The notes: generated from the sequence alone by a model not told the origin. DNA of 6,260 nucleotides from Candidatus Methanocorpusculum equi (GCA_018065685.1 JAGHSU010000034.1:1-6260), one strand, 5' to 3'; numbered from the stretch's first letter, positions 1-4,750 are shown. Translations and numbers: made by a program.

Positions 1-27
1 AGTCCTCTTTTCAGGGATGAAACCTGC

Positions 28-43
28 CCCGGAGTAAACCGGG
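28..43 (+). promoter_or_regulatory. leader hairpin upstream of small peptide gene, copy 1
   Basis: CCCGG and CCGGG form a 5-bp stem around the six-base loop AGTAAA, ending 22 nt before the ATG at 66. The copy 2 leader has the same element (5093-5108 on the minus strand), where the outer C-G pair is replaced by T-A. Pairing is therefore kept while the bases change. A weak AGGA (53-56) lies between hairpin and start. The promoter is outside the window to the left. A role in translation control is inference. Confidence 0.5.
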
Positions 44-65
44 TAACAAATCAGGACAGATCACA

Positions 66-170
66 ATGTCTTCAAATTTAGTACTCTTAATTTGCACGAT
101 AGTCATGACTATCCTGCAAATTGTTCACAGTATATGTGAACTCGCCGATCGGATGAATAAAAAGAGATGA
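66..170 (+). CDS. small hydrophobic membrane peptide (putative type I toxin-like), copy 1
   Basis: This is a 34-residue ORF starting MSSNLVLLICTIVMTILQ and ending in a charged tail (ELADRMNKKR). Residues about 5-24 are hydrophobic enough for one membrane segment; the C-terminus is basic, as in many type I toxin peptides. It is supported as a gene because a paralogue (4958-5065, minus strand) shares about 16 of 34 residues, including ICT, V, ILQI, H, E and NK(K/R)R, and the two loci share their leader hairpin, terminator and downstream RNA. AGGA at 53-56 is a possible ribosome site. The stop codon lies inside the terminator hairpin. Codons 4-8 are perfectly complementary to the RNA at 1835-1965. 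That RNA would have been immediately downstream before a 1.6-kb transposon-like element inserted between them. No family name is recognised. Toxicity is inferred from layout and composition; a small membrane regulator is an alternative. Confidence 0.72.
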   Translation: MSSNLVLLICTIVMTILQIVHSICELADRMNKKR

Positions 171-195
171 CAGGAATTTTCCTGTCATCTTTTTT
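165..195 (+). terminator. terminator hairpin overlapping the copy 1 peptide stop codon
   Basis: AGATGACAGGAA (165-176) pairs perfectly with TTCCTGTCATCT (179-190) and a T-run follows to 195. The TGA stop (168-170) is inside the left arm. Copy 2 has an equivalent hairpin with different bases, supporting selection for the structure. Confidence 0.85.
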
Positions 196-204
196 ACCGG
201 CGAG
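196..204. repeat. target-site duplication, left copy (ACCGGCGAG)
   Basis: The nonamer ACCGGCGAG directly abuts the outer end of the left terminal inverted repeat and recurs at 1792-1800 outside the right one. This is the signature of a transposition event. Confidence 0.88.
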
Positions 205-218
205 GGCTTTGCTCGTTT
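205..218 (+). repeat. left terminal inverted repeat
   Basis: GGCTTTGCTCGTTT matches the reverse complement of 1778-1791 at all 14 positions. Confidence 0.88.
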
Positions 219-347
219 TTAGGTTTTTAATATATTAAAAACGAGCAGGAGGGTTTCTAAACGAGCAGATACCCTTAAAAACGAGCAGAGAACGAAACCC
301 TATTTCCGTATTCGTTAATTGCCTTACGAGTACGGACTTTACGAGCA
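211..347. repeat. left-end iteron array (ACGAGCA motifs)
   Basis: One inverted site (GCTCGTTTTTA, 211-221) is followed by direct sites at 236-248 (TAAAAACGAGCAG), 258-268 (TAAACGAGCAG), 276-288 (TAAAAACGAGCAG) and a weaker one at 338-347 (TTTACGAGCA). The ACGAGC cores begin at 241, 261, 281 and 341, that is 20, 20 and 60 bp apart, placing them on one face of the helix. The inverted site and 236-246 also form a perfect 11-bp inverted repeat around an AT-rich centre. They are probably protein-binding sites for the mobilising recombinase. Confidence 0.8.
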
Positions 348-368
348 TTTTTTTAGAGTTACTCTGAA

Positions 369-544
369 ATGGAGAGTAAGGAGGATTTCAGCACGACGTT
401 ACCGATAAGGTTGTGAAACCTCTTGGCGCGACCTCTGGATGCGTGTATGTTTCTGCTTTTTGGATTGGTGAAAAAATGTTTTACTCGAAGAGCCGATTGA
501 AGAACAGGACGATTAACTTTTTTGATGGTGTGGATTACGCTTAA
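369..544 (+). pseudogene. DUF2080-like transposon-associated small protein, frameshifted
   Basis: An ATG at 369 reads MESKEDF and then stops after 15 codons. A -1 shift near 389 opens a frame that runs to the TAA at 542-544 and includes VTDKVVKPLGATSG, then CVYVSAFWIGEKM. The pattern K-V-x-P-x-G-x-(S/T)-(S/G)-x-V-Y-V-x3-W-(I/V)-G resembles the short archaeal DUF2080/COG3466 proteins annotated as transposon-encoded. That assignment is from memory of the family pattern, not a search. Joined, it would be about 58 residues, within the family's usual size. No good start exists in the second frame before GTG at 413. Either it is a decayed gene or it uses frameshifting; decay is simpler. A 7-bp hairpin (359-365 with 373-379) overlaps the presumed start. 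The 3' end runs into the promoter of the next gene. Confidence 0.45.
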
Positions 545-549
545 ATATA
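541..549 (+). promoter_or_regulatory. TATA box for the 570 gene
   Basis: TTAAATATA is centred 25 nt upstream of the in-frame ATG at 570, so transcription would begin at or next to that start codon. This decides the choice of 570 over the ATG at 522, which would lie upstream of the promoter. Confidence 0.65.
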
Positions 550-569
550 CAAAAAAACACCATGAATAC

Positions 570-1046
570 ATGGTAAGAACAATACATGAAGGGGGAGCGT
601 TTACATTCCCAGAATCCAAACTGTCAATTAATAAACCACTTTCGCCAAATTGTCTTTTAGGATTACATGAAGGGACTACTTTCGTTTTAAAAGTGTTAAA
701 ACCTGTTGAGATTGTTTTTCAAAGAAACAATGGATTTCCAAATTCCACATCTGATTTTGACGCATTCGATGTGTTTCTATTTGATAAGAAAGGACTTTCG
801 CGCGTAGGAATAGAATCTGCGGATAATCTTTCTACAATAATAAAACACGGTGTGCAGAAACAAACACTGTTTTCAAACCCCGTAGTAAACTGTATTTCGA
901 GTGAAGATTACGAATCTATTTTAGAGGATGCCGGAGGAATGTTATACGGACGCAGATGTAGAGTCCCCTCTCAGAAAAAATCGTCTGTCAAAATTGTTCG
1001 GAAACCTGTAAGAAAACCTGCTGTAAAACGGCAGACCAGAAAATAA
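570..1046 (+). CDS. unrecognised 158-aa cargo protein with basic C-terminus
   Basis: The product begins MVRTIHEGGAFTFPESKLSI. I do not recognise the family. The first ~120 residues look like a compact mixed alpha/beta domain with a hydrophobic stretch (TTFVLKVLKPVEIVFQ) and an acidic/aromatic run (DFDAFDVFLFDKKG). The last ~28 residues (from about SQKKSSVKIVRK) are strongly basic and proline-containing, a likely nucleic-acid-contacting or disordered tail. No signal peptide or membrane segment is visible. The frame stays open upstream to an ATG at 522, but the TATA box at 541-549 makes 570 the better start, on a leaderless transcript. It sits inside the transposon-like element, is AT-richer than the flanking SRP genes, and is followed by an oligo-T terminator before an independent promoter for the next gene. 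It is therefore cargo or an accessory mobility factor of unknown role. Confidence 0.7.
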   Translation: MVRTIHEGGAFTFPESKLSINKPLSPNCLLGLHEGTTFVLKVLKPVEIVFQRNNGFPNSTSDFDAFDVFLFDKKGLSRVGIESADNLSTIIKHGVQKQTLFSNPVVNCISSEDYESILEDAGGMLYGRRCRVPSQKKSSVKIVRKPVRKPAVKRQTRK

Positions 1047-1054
1047 CTTTTTTT
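1047..1054 (+). terminator. oligo-T terminator after the 570 gene
   Basis: T7 at 1048-1054 comes immediately after the TAA stop (1044-1046). Oligo-T alone can terminate archaeal RNA polymerase. No stem is evident. Confidence 0.5.
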
Positions 1055-1064
1055 CAAGGGTTAC

Positions 1065-1073
1065 TTTTAAATA
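1065..1073 (+). promoter_or_regulatory. TATA box for the 1096 gene
   Basis: TTTTAAATA is centred about 27 nt upstream of the ATG at 1096 and no Shine-Dalgarno lies between them, implying a leaderless transcript. The spacing matches that of the 570 and 5572 genes. Confidence 0.6.
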
Positions 1074-1095
1074 CACCGCTTGGGATTTCTATTGT

Positions 1096-1574
1096 ATGTC
1101 TACATTAAACGAAATTAATAGAGCGAGACAGTGCATTAATCAATGCAACGCTATTAGAATTAAAGATAGAAATGGAAATGTTGTCATATTTTGGATAAAA
1201 AATCCATCGGACAATAAATGGTATTCCGCAGATGTCAATGAAAAACGGGAGAAGTTGTAAAATTACAAGGGCTTGCAAACACGGATACTATCGCTGAAAT
1301 GATGGTTGAGTATAAAGAGTATGGATATTCAGTAGATACTAATTATATCGAATTCTCATTTGACAGAATGAGCGAATTATCAAAATCTTTTAAACATCAT
1401 CCGATAACACGTTATGGTGTGAACTATAATTATCGTGAGGCAGATGACCCATCTACGAGAAAAGCTCAATCTGGAGATTATTCTACCACCGAGAGATTTC
1501 ATGGAAAGCGCACGCACGTACCTAAGAAAAGTCTTGCTGACACGTTTGATAAAAACTTCAGAAAGATGCTTTAA
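1096..1574 (+). pseudogene. unrecognised cargo gene broken by a -1 frameshift at an A5 run
   Basis: From ATG 1096 the frame reads MSTLNEINRARQCINQ and on through FWIKNPSDNKWYSADVNEK, then stops at 1258-1260 after 54 residues. A -1 shift at the A-run 1241-1245 continues as TGEVVKLQGLANTDTIAEMM and runs open to TAA 1572-1574. The joined protein would be about 159 residues. The junction (NEK then TGEVVKL) reads as a natural beta-hairpin, so the two halves belong together. An ATG at 1299 gives a 91-residue ORF, but it is only the distal part. The cause may be a lost A, a homopolymer sequencing error, or slippage of tRNA-Lys on AAA-A; no downstream pseudoknot was identified. The C-terminal half is rich in charged and aromatic residues (YNYREADDPSTRKAQ). 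The family is not recognised. Confidence 0.62.
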
Positions 1575-1577
1575 CCA

Positions 1578-1586
1578 CCCCCCCCC
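1578..1586. repeat. poly-C tract (C9)
   Basis: Nine consecutive C residues lie just after the stop at 1574 and before a T4 run. Such a tract is prone to length variation and sequencing error; it is outside coding sequence here. Confidence 0.9.
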
Positions 1587-1592
1587 TTTTCA

Positions 1593-1626
1593 GACTTACT
1601 CTCCAATTACGAGTAAGTCATTTTTT
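1593..1626 (+). terminator. stem-loop terminator after the 1096 gene
   Basis: GACTTACTC (1593-1601) pairs perfectly with GAGTAAGTC (1611-1619) and is followed by T6 (1621-1626). It lies about 20 nt after the distal stop. Confidence 0.75.
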
Positions 1627-1699
1627 CCCTCCTCTCTGGCTGTAGAAAACGGCTTCCAGCCTGTGCCCTGTAATTCTGCTCTTTTTATGTTGTTCGTTA

Positions 1700-1720
1700 A
1701 TTCCTATCGAAGATAGGAAT
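1700..1720. repeat. perfect 9-bp hairpin next to the right iteron array
   Basis: ATTCCTATC (1700-1708), loop GAA, GATAGGAAT (1712-1720). It touches the first right-end iteron. TTCGTTAATT just upstream (1693-1702) also occurs at 311-320 near the left array, so both subterminal regions share this decamer. Confidence 0.6.
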
Positions 1721-1786
1721 AAACGAGCAGATGGGTTAATTAACGAGCAAGCCCCTTAAAAACGAGCAGATGGGAATAAACGAGCA
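1720..1786 (+). repeat. right-end iteron array (ACGAGCA motifs)
   Basis: Four direct sites: TAAACGAGCAG (1720-1730), TAACGAGCA (1741-1749), TAAAAACGAGCAG (1757-1769), TAAACGAGCA (1777-1786). ACGAGC cores start at 1723, 1743, 1762 and 1780, spaced 20, 19 and 18 bp. The last site is part of the terminal inverted repeat. Confidence 0.82.
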
Positions 1787-1791
1787 AAGCC
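1778..1791 (-). repeat. right terminal inverted repeat
   Basis: AAACGAGCAAAGCC is the exact reverse complement of 205-218. Confidence 0.88.
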
Positions 1792-1800
1792 ACCGGCGAG
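1792..1800. repeat. target-site duplication, right copy (ACCGGCGAG)
   Basis: Identical to 196-204 and immediately outside the right terminal inverted repeat. Confidence 0.88.
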
Positions 1801-1814
1801 GAAAGGTTTATCTT
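1801..1814 (+). promoter_or_regulatory. promoter of the structured RNA, copy 1
   Basis: GAAAGGTTTATCTT fits a BRE-like purine run plus a TATA box. The same 13-14 bases occur in copy 2 (4900-4913, minus strand), and in both copies GGTTTATC starts exactly 30 nt before the conserved ATGTAAC that opens the RNA. The spacer between them is not conserved, as expected for a promoter and its start site. Confidence 0.72.
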
Positions 1815-1834
1815 CTTTTACATCCCATTATGTT

Positions 1835-1965
1835 ATGTAACTTTGTTACCAGACTGGTTCCCTGAACTGGTTTGTTATCAAGAGTACTAAATCGGAACGC
1901 TGGTGCTGTCCCGGAAGTTGTGACCCGGGACAACAGGTACCGCGTTTTTGGTGACGGGCTTTTTT
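1835..1965 (+). ncRNA. structured antisense-like RNA, copy 1 (putative antitoxin RNA)
   Basis: The boundaries are inferred from the promoter spacing and the T6 at 1960-1965. Hairpin 1 is GTAAC/GTTAC (1837-1849). Hairpin 2 is GTTC/GAAC (1857-1867). Hairpin 3 has AACGC (1896-1900) closing with GCGTT (1942-1946) and an upper stem GTCCCGG/CCGGGAC (1908-1914 with 1925-1931). The unpaired gap between hairpins 2 and 3 contains AAGAGTACTAAAT (1880-1892), the exact reverse complement of 76-88 in the copy 1 peptide gene. The paralogue at 4751-4879 is about two-thirds identical by eye, with changes concentrated as paired substitutions in stems and in the pairing segment. Minus-strand ORFs over this region are not coding: a 2-nt length difference between copies breaks their shared frame. 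Confidence 0.75.
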
Positions 1966-2100
1966 GTGAGTATAATTTACGGCAACGGCAGTGTTCGCAC
2001 TGCGTATAAGAAAGAAGCAAAACCAACCGGGCACCTCTTTTTTACGGGAATACCTGTCCGGAGTCACAATCTATCTCTCATCTGCACGCAAACAGAGAGA
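1966..2100. other. intergenic stretch before ftsY with one strong hairpin
   Basis: There is no convincing gene. GCAGTG-TTCG-CACTGC (1988-2003) is a perfect 6-bp stem with a four-base loop, and T-runs lie near 2038-2043. ACCTGTCCGGAGT (about 2052-2064) resembles the copy 1 peptide leader (ACCTGCCCCGGAGT), and ATCTGCACG (about 2080-2088) matches a segment inside the copy 2 peptide gene, which could mean a decayed third copy. This is weak. Confidence 0.35.
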
Positions 2101-2101
2101 A

Positions 2102-2109
2102 TTTTATAG
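2102..2109 (+). promoter_or_regulatory. TATA box of the ftsY-srp54 operon
   Basis: TTTTATAG lies about 31 nt upstream of the ATG at 2137, after a purine-rich AGAGAGA that could serve as BRE. The leader would be only a few bases long. The AT-rich AATATATA at 2121-2128 is too close to the start to be the TATA box. Confidence 0.55.
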
Positions 2110-2136
2110 AGTGCACGCAAAATATATACATACTAT

Positions 2137-3282
2137 ATGTTTGAAGCGTTAAAAAAGAAACTCGGACTCGGAAAGAAAAAGAAACAGGAGGAGCTCCCGG
2201 AGACCGGAGGAGCCGCTGCAGAGGATATTCTTGAAGAAACCCCGGTCACTGCAGAGCCTGCGGCATCGGATGATACTGCATCCGCTCTCTCTGCTGCGCC
2301 GCAGAAGACCGCATCTCCTGCGTCTGCCGCTCCTGCATCAGCGGCCGCTCCCGCAGAAGAACCGGAAGAAGAGGATGACGGGGAGAGTTCAGGCGGTGTC
2401 TTATCAAAACTGAAAAGCCTCATCGTCGACCACAAGGTCACCCTTTCAGACAAGGCAATCGATGACGCGCTCACCGACCTCCAGATGGTCCTTCTCGAAT
2501 CGGATGTAGCATATCCGGTAACGGAAGCGATCGTCGCGTCCATGAAAGAGGAGCTTTCCGGAAGCAAGAAGAAGATGTTTTCCTCCTCGGAAAAAGTAGT
2601 AACCGATGCCTTAAAGCACGCAATTGAGAGTGTGCTCGGGACCGGTTTCGACCTCCCCGCCTATATCAATACGCATGAAAAGCCGGTCAAAATCCTCTTC
2701 ACCGGCGTGAACGGAACAGGAAAAACCACCTCTGTTGCAAAAATAGCGGCATATCTGCAGAGTCAGGGATTTTCCGTTGTGGCAGGAGCGGGAGACACCT
2801 TCCGTGCAGGGGCAATCGAGCAGCTGCGTGTTCACTGCGACCGTCTCGGGGTAAAGCTCATTGCACACCAGGAAGGAGCGGACCCCTCTGCAGTCCTCTA
2901 TGATACCGTTGAATATGCAAAGGCCCATCAGACTGATGTTGTGCTGGCAGATTCCGCGGGAAGATTCCACAACCGTGCGAACCTGATGAGTCAGCTCGAT
3001 AAAATCAAGCGTGTTATGAAGCCCGACCTGGTCTTCTACGTGGACGAGGCTGTTGCCGGAAACGATGCGGTGATTCGTGCCGAGGAGTTTGAAAAGACGG
3101 TCTCAACTGACGGTGTCATTCTTACAAAGGTCGATATGGACCCCAAAGGAGGGGCAGCAATCTCTATTGCCTACACCATCGGAAAGCCGCTGGTGTTCCT
3201 CGGCGTGGGACAGGAGTACACGGATATGAGGCCGTTTACGCCGTCGCTTATCATTGATGAAATCTTCGGGGAGGAGAAATAA
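2137..3282 (+). CDS. ftsY: signal recognition particle receptor FtsY
   Basis: SRP-family GTPase at the cytoplasmic membrane that binds the SRP54-ribosome complex and hands nascent membrane proteins to the translocon; paired GTP hydrolysis resets both partners. It is 381 residues. An N-terminal basic amphipathic helix (MFEALKKKLGLGKKKK) is the likely lipid anchor. Residues ~20-87 form an A/P/E/S-rich acidic linker, then the helical N domain (~88-180). The G domain has the P-loop GVNGTGKTT (190-198), DTFRAGAIEQL (220-230), DSAGR (272-276; commonly DTAGR), GND (308-310), TKVD (330-333) followed by KGGAAIS, and GVGQEY near the C-terminus. No membrane segment is present. The start follows a TATA box with almost no leader and no Shine-Dalgarno. 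The stop codon overlaps the srp54 start by one base. Intact and typical; the only minor variation is Ser for Thr in the G3 motif. Confidence 0.97.
   Translation: MFEALKKKLGLGKKKKQEELPETGGAAAEDILEETPVTAEPAASDDTASALSAAPQKTASPASAAPASAAAPAEEPEEEDDGESSGGVLSKLKSLIVDHKVTLSDKAIDDALTDLQMVLLESDVAYPVTEAIVASMKEELSGSKKKMFSSSEKVVTDALKHAIESVLGTGFDLPAYINTHEKPVKILFTGVNGTGKTTSVAKIAAYLQSQGFSVVAGAGDTFRAGAIEQLRVHCDRLGVKLIAHQEGADPSAVLYDTVEYAKAHQTDVVLADSAGRFHNRANLMSQLDKIKRVMKPDLVFYVDEAVAGNDAVIRAEEFEKTVSTDGVILTKVDMDPKGGAAISIAYTIGKPLVFLGVGQEYTDMRPFTPSLIIDEIFGEEK
3268..3276 (+). promoter_or_regulatory. Shine-Dalgarno of srp54 inside the ftsY 3' end
   Basis: GGGGAGGAG ends 5 nt before the ATG at 3282, supporting that start and translational coupling to ftsY. 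It contrasts with the leaderless genes elsewhere in the window. Confidence 0.8.
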
Positions 3283-4607
3283 TGGGAATGGATTCACTCT
3301 CGTCATCCTTAAAGGATGCCTTACGAAAGCTTGCCGGAAAAACAATCATTGACCGTGCGGCAGTTGATGAGCTGGTAAAAGACCTGCAGCGTGCGCTTCT
3401 GACAGCCGATGTCAATGTAAAGCTTGTGATGCAGCTTTCGCAGCGGGTAAAGGCCCGTGCGCTTGATGAGGAGCTTCCAAAAGGCATCAACGCCCGCGAG
3501 CATGTGCTGCGGATTGTCTATCAGGAGCTGGTCTCCCTCGTAGGGCGCGAAGCAGAGTTTTCCTTAAAGCCGCAGAAGATTTTAATGGCAGGTCTGCAGG
3601 GTTCAGGTAAGACCACGACGACCGGAAAGCTCTGCCGCTACTTCCAGAGAAAGGGTATGAAGGTCGGGGCAATCGGGGCCGATAACTTCAGACCCGGTGC
3701 GTATGCCCAGCTTTCGACGCTTTGTAACAAGATTAATGTCCCCTGCTACGGCGACCCGAAGGAAAAAGACGCGGTAAAGATTGTAAAAGACGGTCTTGCG
3801 GCGCTAAAGGATGTGGAGGTCATCATCGTCGATACCGCAGGACGTCACGCACTCGAGGATGATTTAATCGAGGAGATAACGCAGGTTAATGAGTTCTTAA
3901 AGCCGGACCACCGCTGGCTTGTGCTCGACGCGGCAATCGGTCAGGCTGCCCGCGAGCAGGCGAGACGCTTCCACGAGGCAATCGGCATCGACGGGGTTAT
4001 CATTACAAAGATGGACGGTACCGCAAAAGGCGGAGGAGCGATGTCTGCGGTCTCCGAGACGGAGTCGGGTATCGTCTTTATCGGGAGCGGAGAAACCATC
4101 GAGGACCTGGAGAAGTTCGAGGCAAACGGATATATCTCGCGTCTCCTTGGAATGGGTGACCTGAAGGCACTTGTCGAAAAGGCCGAGGAGACCATTAAGG
4201 CGGAAGACGTCGATGTCAATAAGATGCTTCGCGGGAAGTTCACGCTCAATGACATGTATAAGCAGCTTGAGGCGGTGCAGAAGATGGGCCCCTTAAAGCA
4301 GGTGATGTCGATGCTTCCGCTCGGCGGAGCAAAGCTTCCGGAGGGTGCCCTGGATGATGCAGGTGCGAAGATGAAGCACTTCCGTATTATCATGGATTCG
4401 ATGACGCCTGAGGAGCTTGAGGACCCGTCCCTGATTAACACGTCGAGGATGATGCGTGTTGCGAAGGGGTCCGGGACGTCTGTGGATGATGTGCGGGATC
4501 TGATGAAGTATTACAAGATGATGCAGAAGACCCTGAAAGGGTTTAAGGGCAACCGTATGATGATGGGTAAGATGATGAAGCAGATGCAGAAGCAGGGGAT
4601 GGGGTAA
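3282..4607 (+). CDS. srp54: signal recognition particle 54-kDa GTPase SRP54 (Ffh)
   Basis: Cytoplasmic GTPase that binds 7S RNA and the signal sequence of nascent chains and docks with FtsY. It is 441 residues, normal for archaeal SRP54. The helical N domain is ~1-95. The G domain has GLQGSGKTT (104-112), DNFRPGAYAQL (134-144; Asn where Thr is usual), DTAGR (184-188), LDAAIGQ (215-221) and TKMDGTAKGGGA (242-253). The M domain is ~310-441: methionine-rich, with the RNA-binding helix-turn-helix around INTSRMMRVAKGSG (385-398) and ending in a Met/Lys-rich helix (MMMGKMMKQMQKQGMG). The start is set by the strong Shine-Dalgarno and the one-base overlap (TAATG) with ftsY, the partner gene. A short G/C hairpin with T-runs follows. 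There is no sign of damage or transfer. Confidence 0.97.
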   Translation: MGMDSLSSSLKDALRKLAGKTIIDRAAVDELVKDLQRALLTADVNVKLVMQLSQRVKARALDEELPKGINAREHVLRIVYQELVSLVGREAEFSLKPQKILMAGLQGSGKTTTTGKLCRYFQRKGMKVGAIGADNFRPGAYAQLSTLCNKINVPCYGDPKEKDAVKIVKDGLAALKDVEVIIVDTAGRHALEDDLIEEITQVNEFLKPDHRWLVLDAAIGQAAREQARRFHEAIGIDGVIITKMDGTAKGGGAMSAVSETESGIVFIGSGETIEDLEKFEANGYISRLLGMGDLKALVEKAEETIKAEDVDVNKMLRGKFTLNDMYKQLEAVQKMGPLKQVMSMLPLGGAKLPEGALDDAGAKMKHFRIIMDSMTPEELEDPSLINTSRMMRVAKGSGTSVDDVRDLMKYYKMMQKTLKGFKGNRMMMGKMMKQMQKQGMG

Positions 4608-4648
4608 GGTCCCCTCGTTTTTATCCGGCGTCTGTTTTTTGTTTTTTT
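4601..4648 (+). terminator. terminator after srp54
   Basis: GGGG (4601-4604) pairs with CCCC (4611-4614) across the stop codon, followed by T5 (4618-4622), T6 (4635-4640) and T7 (4642-4648). Multiple T-runs are typical of archaeal termination. Confidence 0.7.
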
Positions 4649-4683
4649 AATTGGGTGTGTTCTGCGGGTTGTTGTAACTCTCA

Positions 4684-4705
4684 GTGCTCTTTGTCGTAAA
4701 GCCGG
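4684..4705. repeat. 22-bp direct repeat, left copy
   Basis: Begins GTGCTCTTTGTC and ends TAAAGCCGG. It matches 5497-5518 with one difference (G at 4696, A at 5509). The two copies bracket the copy 2 peptide/RNA cassette, 813 bp apart. Origin unknown; it is too short for a confident att-site call. Confidence 0.7.
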
Positions 4706-4750
4706 TGGGCTGCGGCTTGAAACTGCTGCTGTGGAAAACAAAGAACAAAC

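Larger units (their letters stand above)
205..1791. mobile_element. non-autonomous transposon-like element (1587 bp) without a visible transposase
   Basis: Perfect 14-bp terminal inverted repeats (GGCTTTGCTCGTTT at 205-218, its complement at 1778-1791) are flanked by the 9-bp direct repeat ACCGGCGAG. Both ends carry arrays of a TAAAAACGAGCAG-like motif with roughly 20-bp spacing, like multi-site transposase-binding ends of complex transposons. The interior is more AT-rich than ftsY/srp54 and holds a frameshifted DUF2080-like ORF, an unrecognised intact ORF and an unrecognised frameshifted ORF. No DDE, HUH, serine or Cas1-type recombinase is readable, so a helper element elsewhere would be needed to move it. 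Removing the element and one nonamer joins the copy 1 peptide terminator to the promoter of its RNA, exactly as in the undisturbed copy 2. The family is not assigned. The boundary could shift by one base because G follows the nonamer on both sides. Confidence 0.85.

Noticed and set aside
211..288. CRISPR array
   Set aside because: The 20-bp-spaced motifs are only 11-13 bp with 7-9 bp spacers and are mirrored at the other transposon end: iterons, not CRISPR.
522..569. Upstream ATG start for the 570 gene
   Set aside because: It lies upstream of a good TATA box (541-549), which would place it outside the transcript.
359..619. 86-residue minus-strand ORF inside the transposon-like element
   Set aside because: Overlaps the DUF2080-like frame and the start of the 570 gene on the other strand; no promoter or recognisable features.
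1435..1716. 93-residue plus-strand ORF
   Set aside because: Out-of-frame overlap with the distal half of the 1096-1574 gene, running through the poly-C tract and terminator hairpin.
1835..1840. Conserved ATG-TAA minimal ORF at the start of both RNAs
   Set aside because: ATG directly followed by TAA is part of the conserved hairpin 1 (GTAAC/GTTAC); there is no coding content.
1835..1965. SRP 7S RNA next to the SRP protein genes
   Set aside because: Too short, present twice, and without a recognisable S-domain (helix 8 asymmetric loop); adjacency to ftsY alone is not evidence.
1808..2067. Minus-strand ORFs of 72-73 residues, similar in amino acids (SRxTTSG) to the plus-strand ORF at 4684-4881
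   Set aside because: The similarity follows from both being antisense to the duplicated RNA. A 2-nt length difference between copies breaks the shared frame, while stems covary, so the conserved product is RNA.
2133..2567. 144-residue minus-strand ORF and other ORFs opposite or overlapping ftsY and srp54
   Set aside because: Low-complexity shadows (Ser/Ala runs, poly-Phe) of the GC-rich coding strand of two clearly identified genes.
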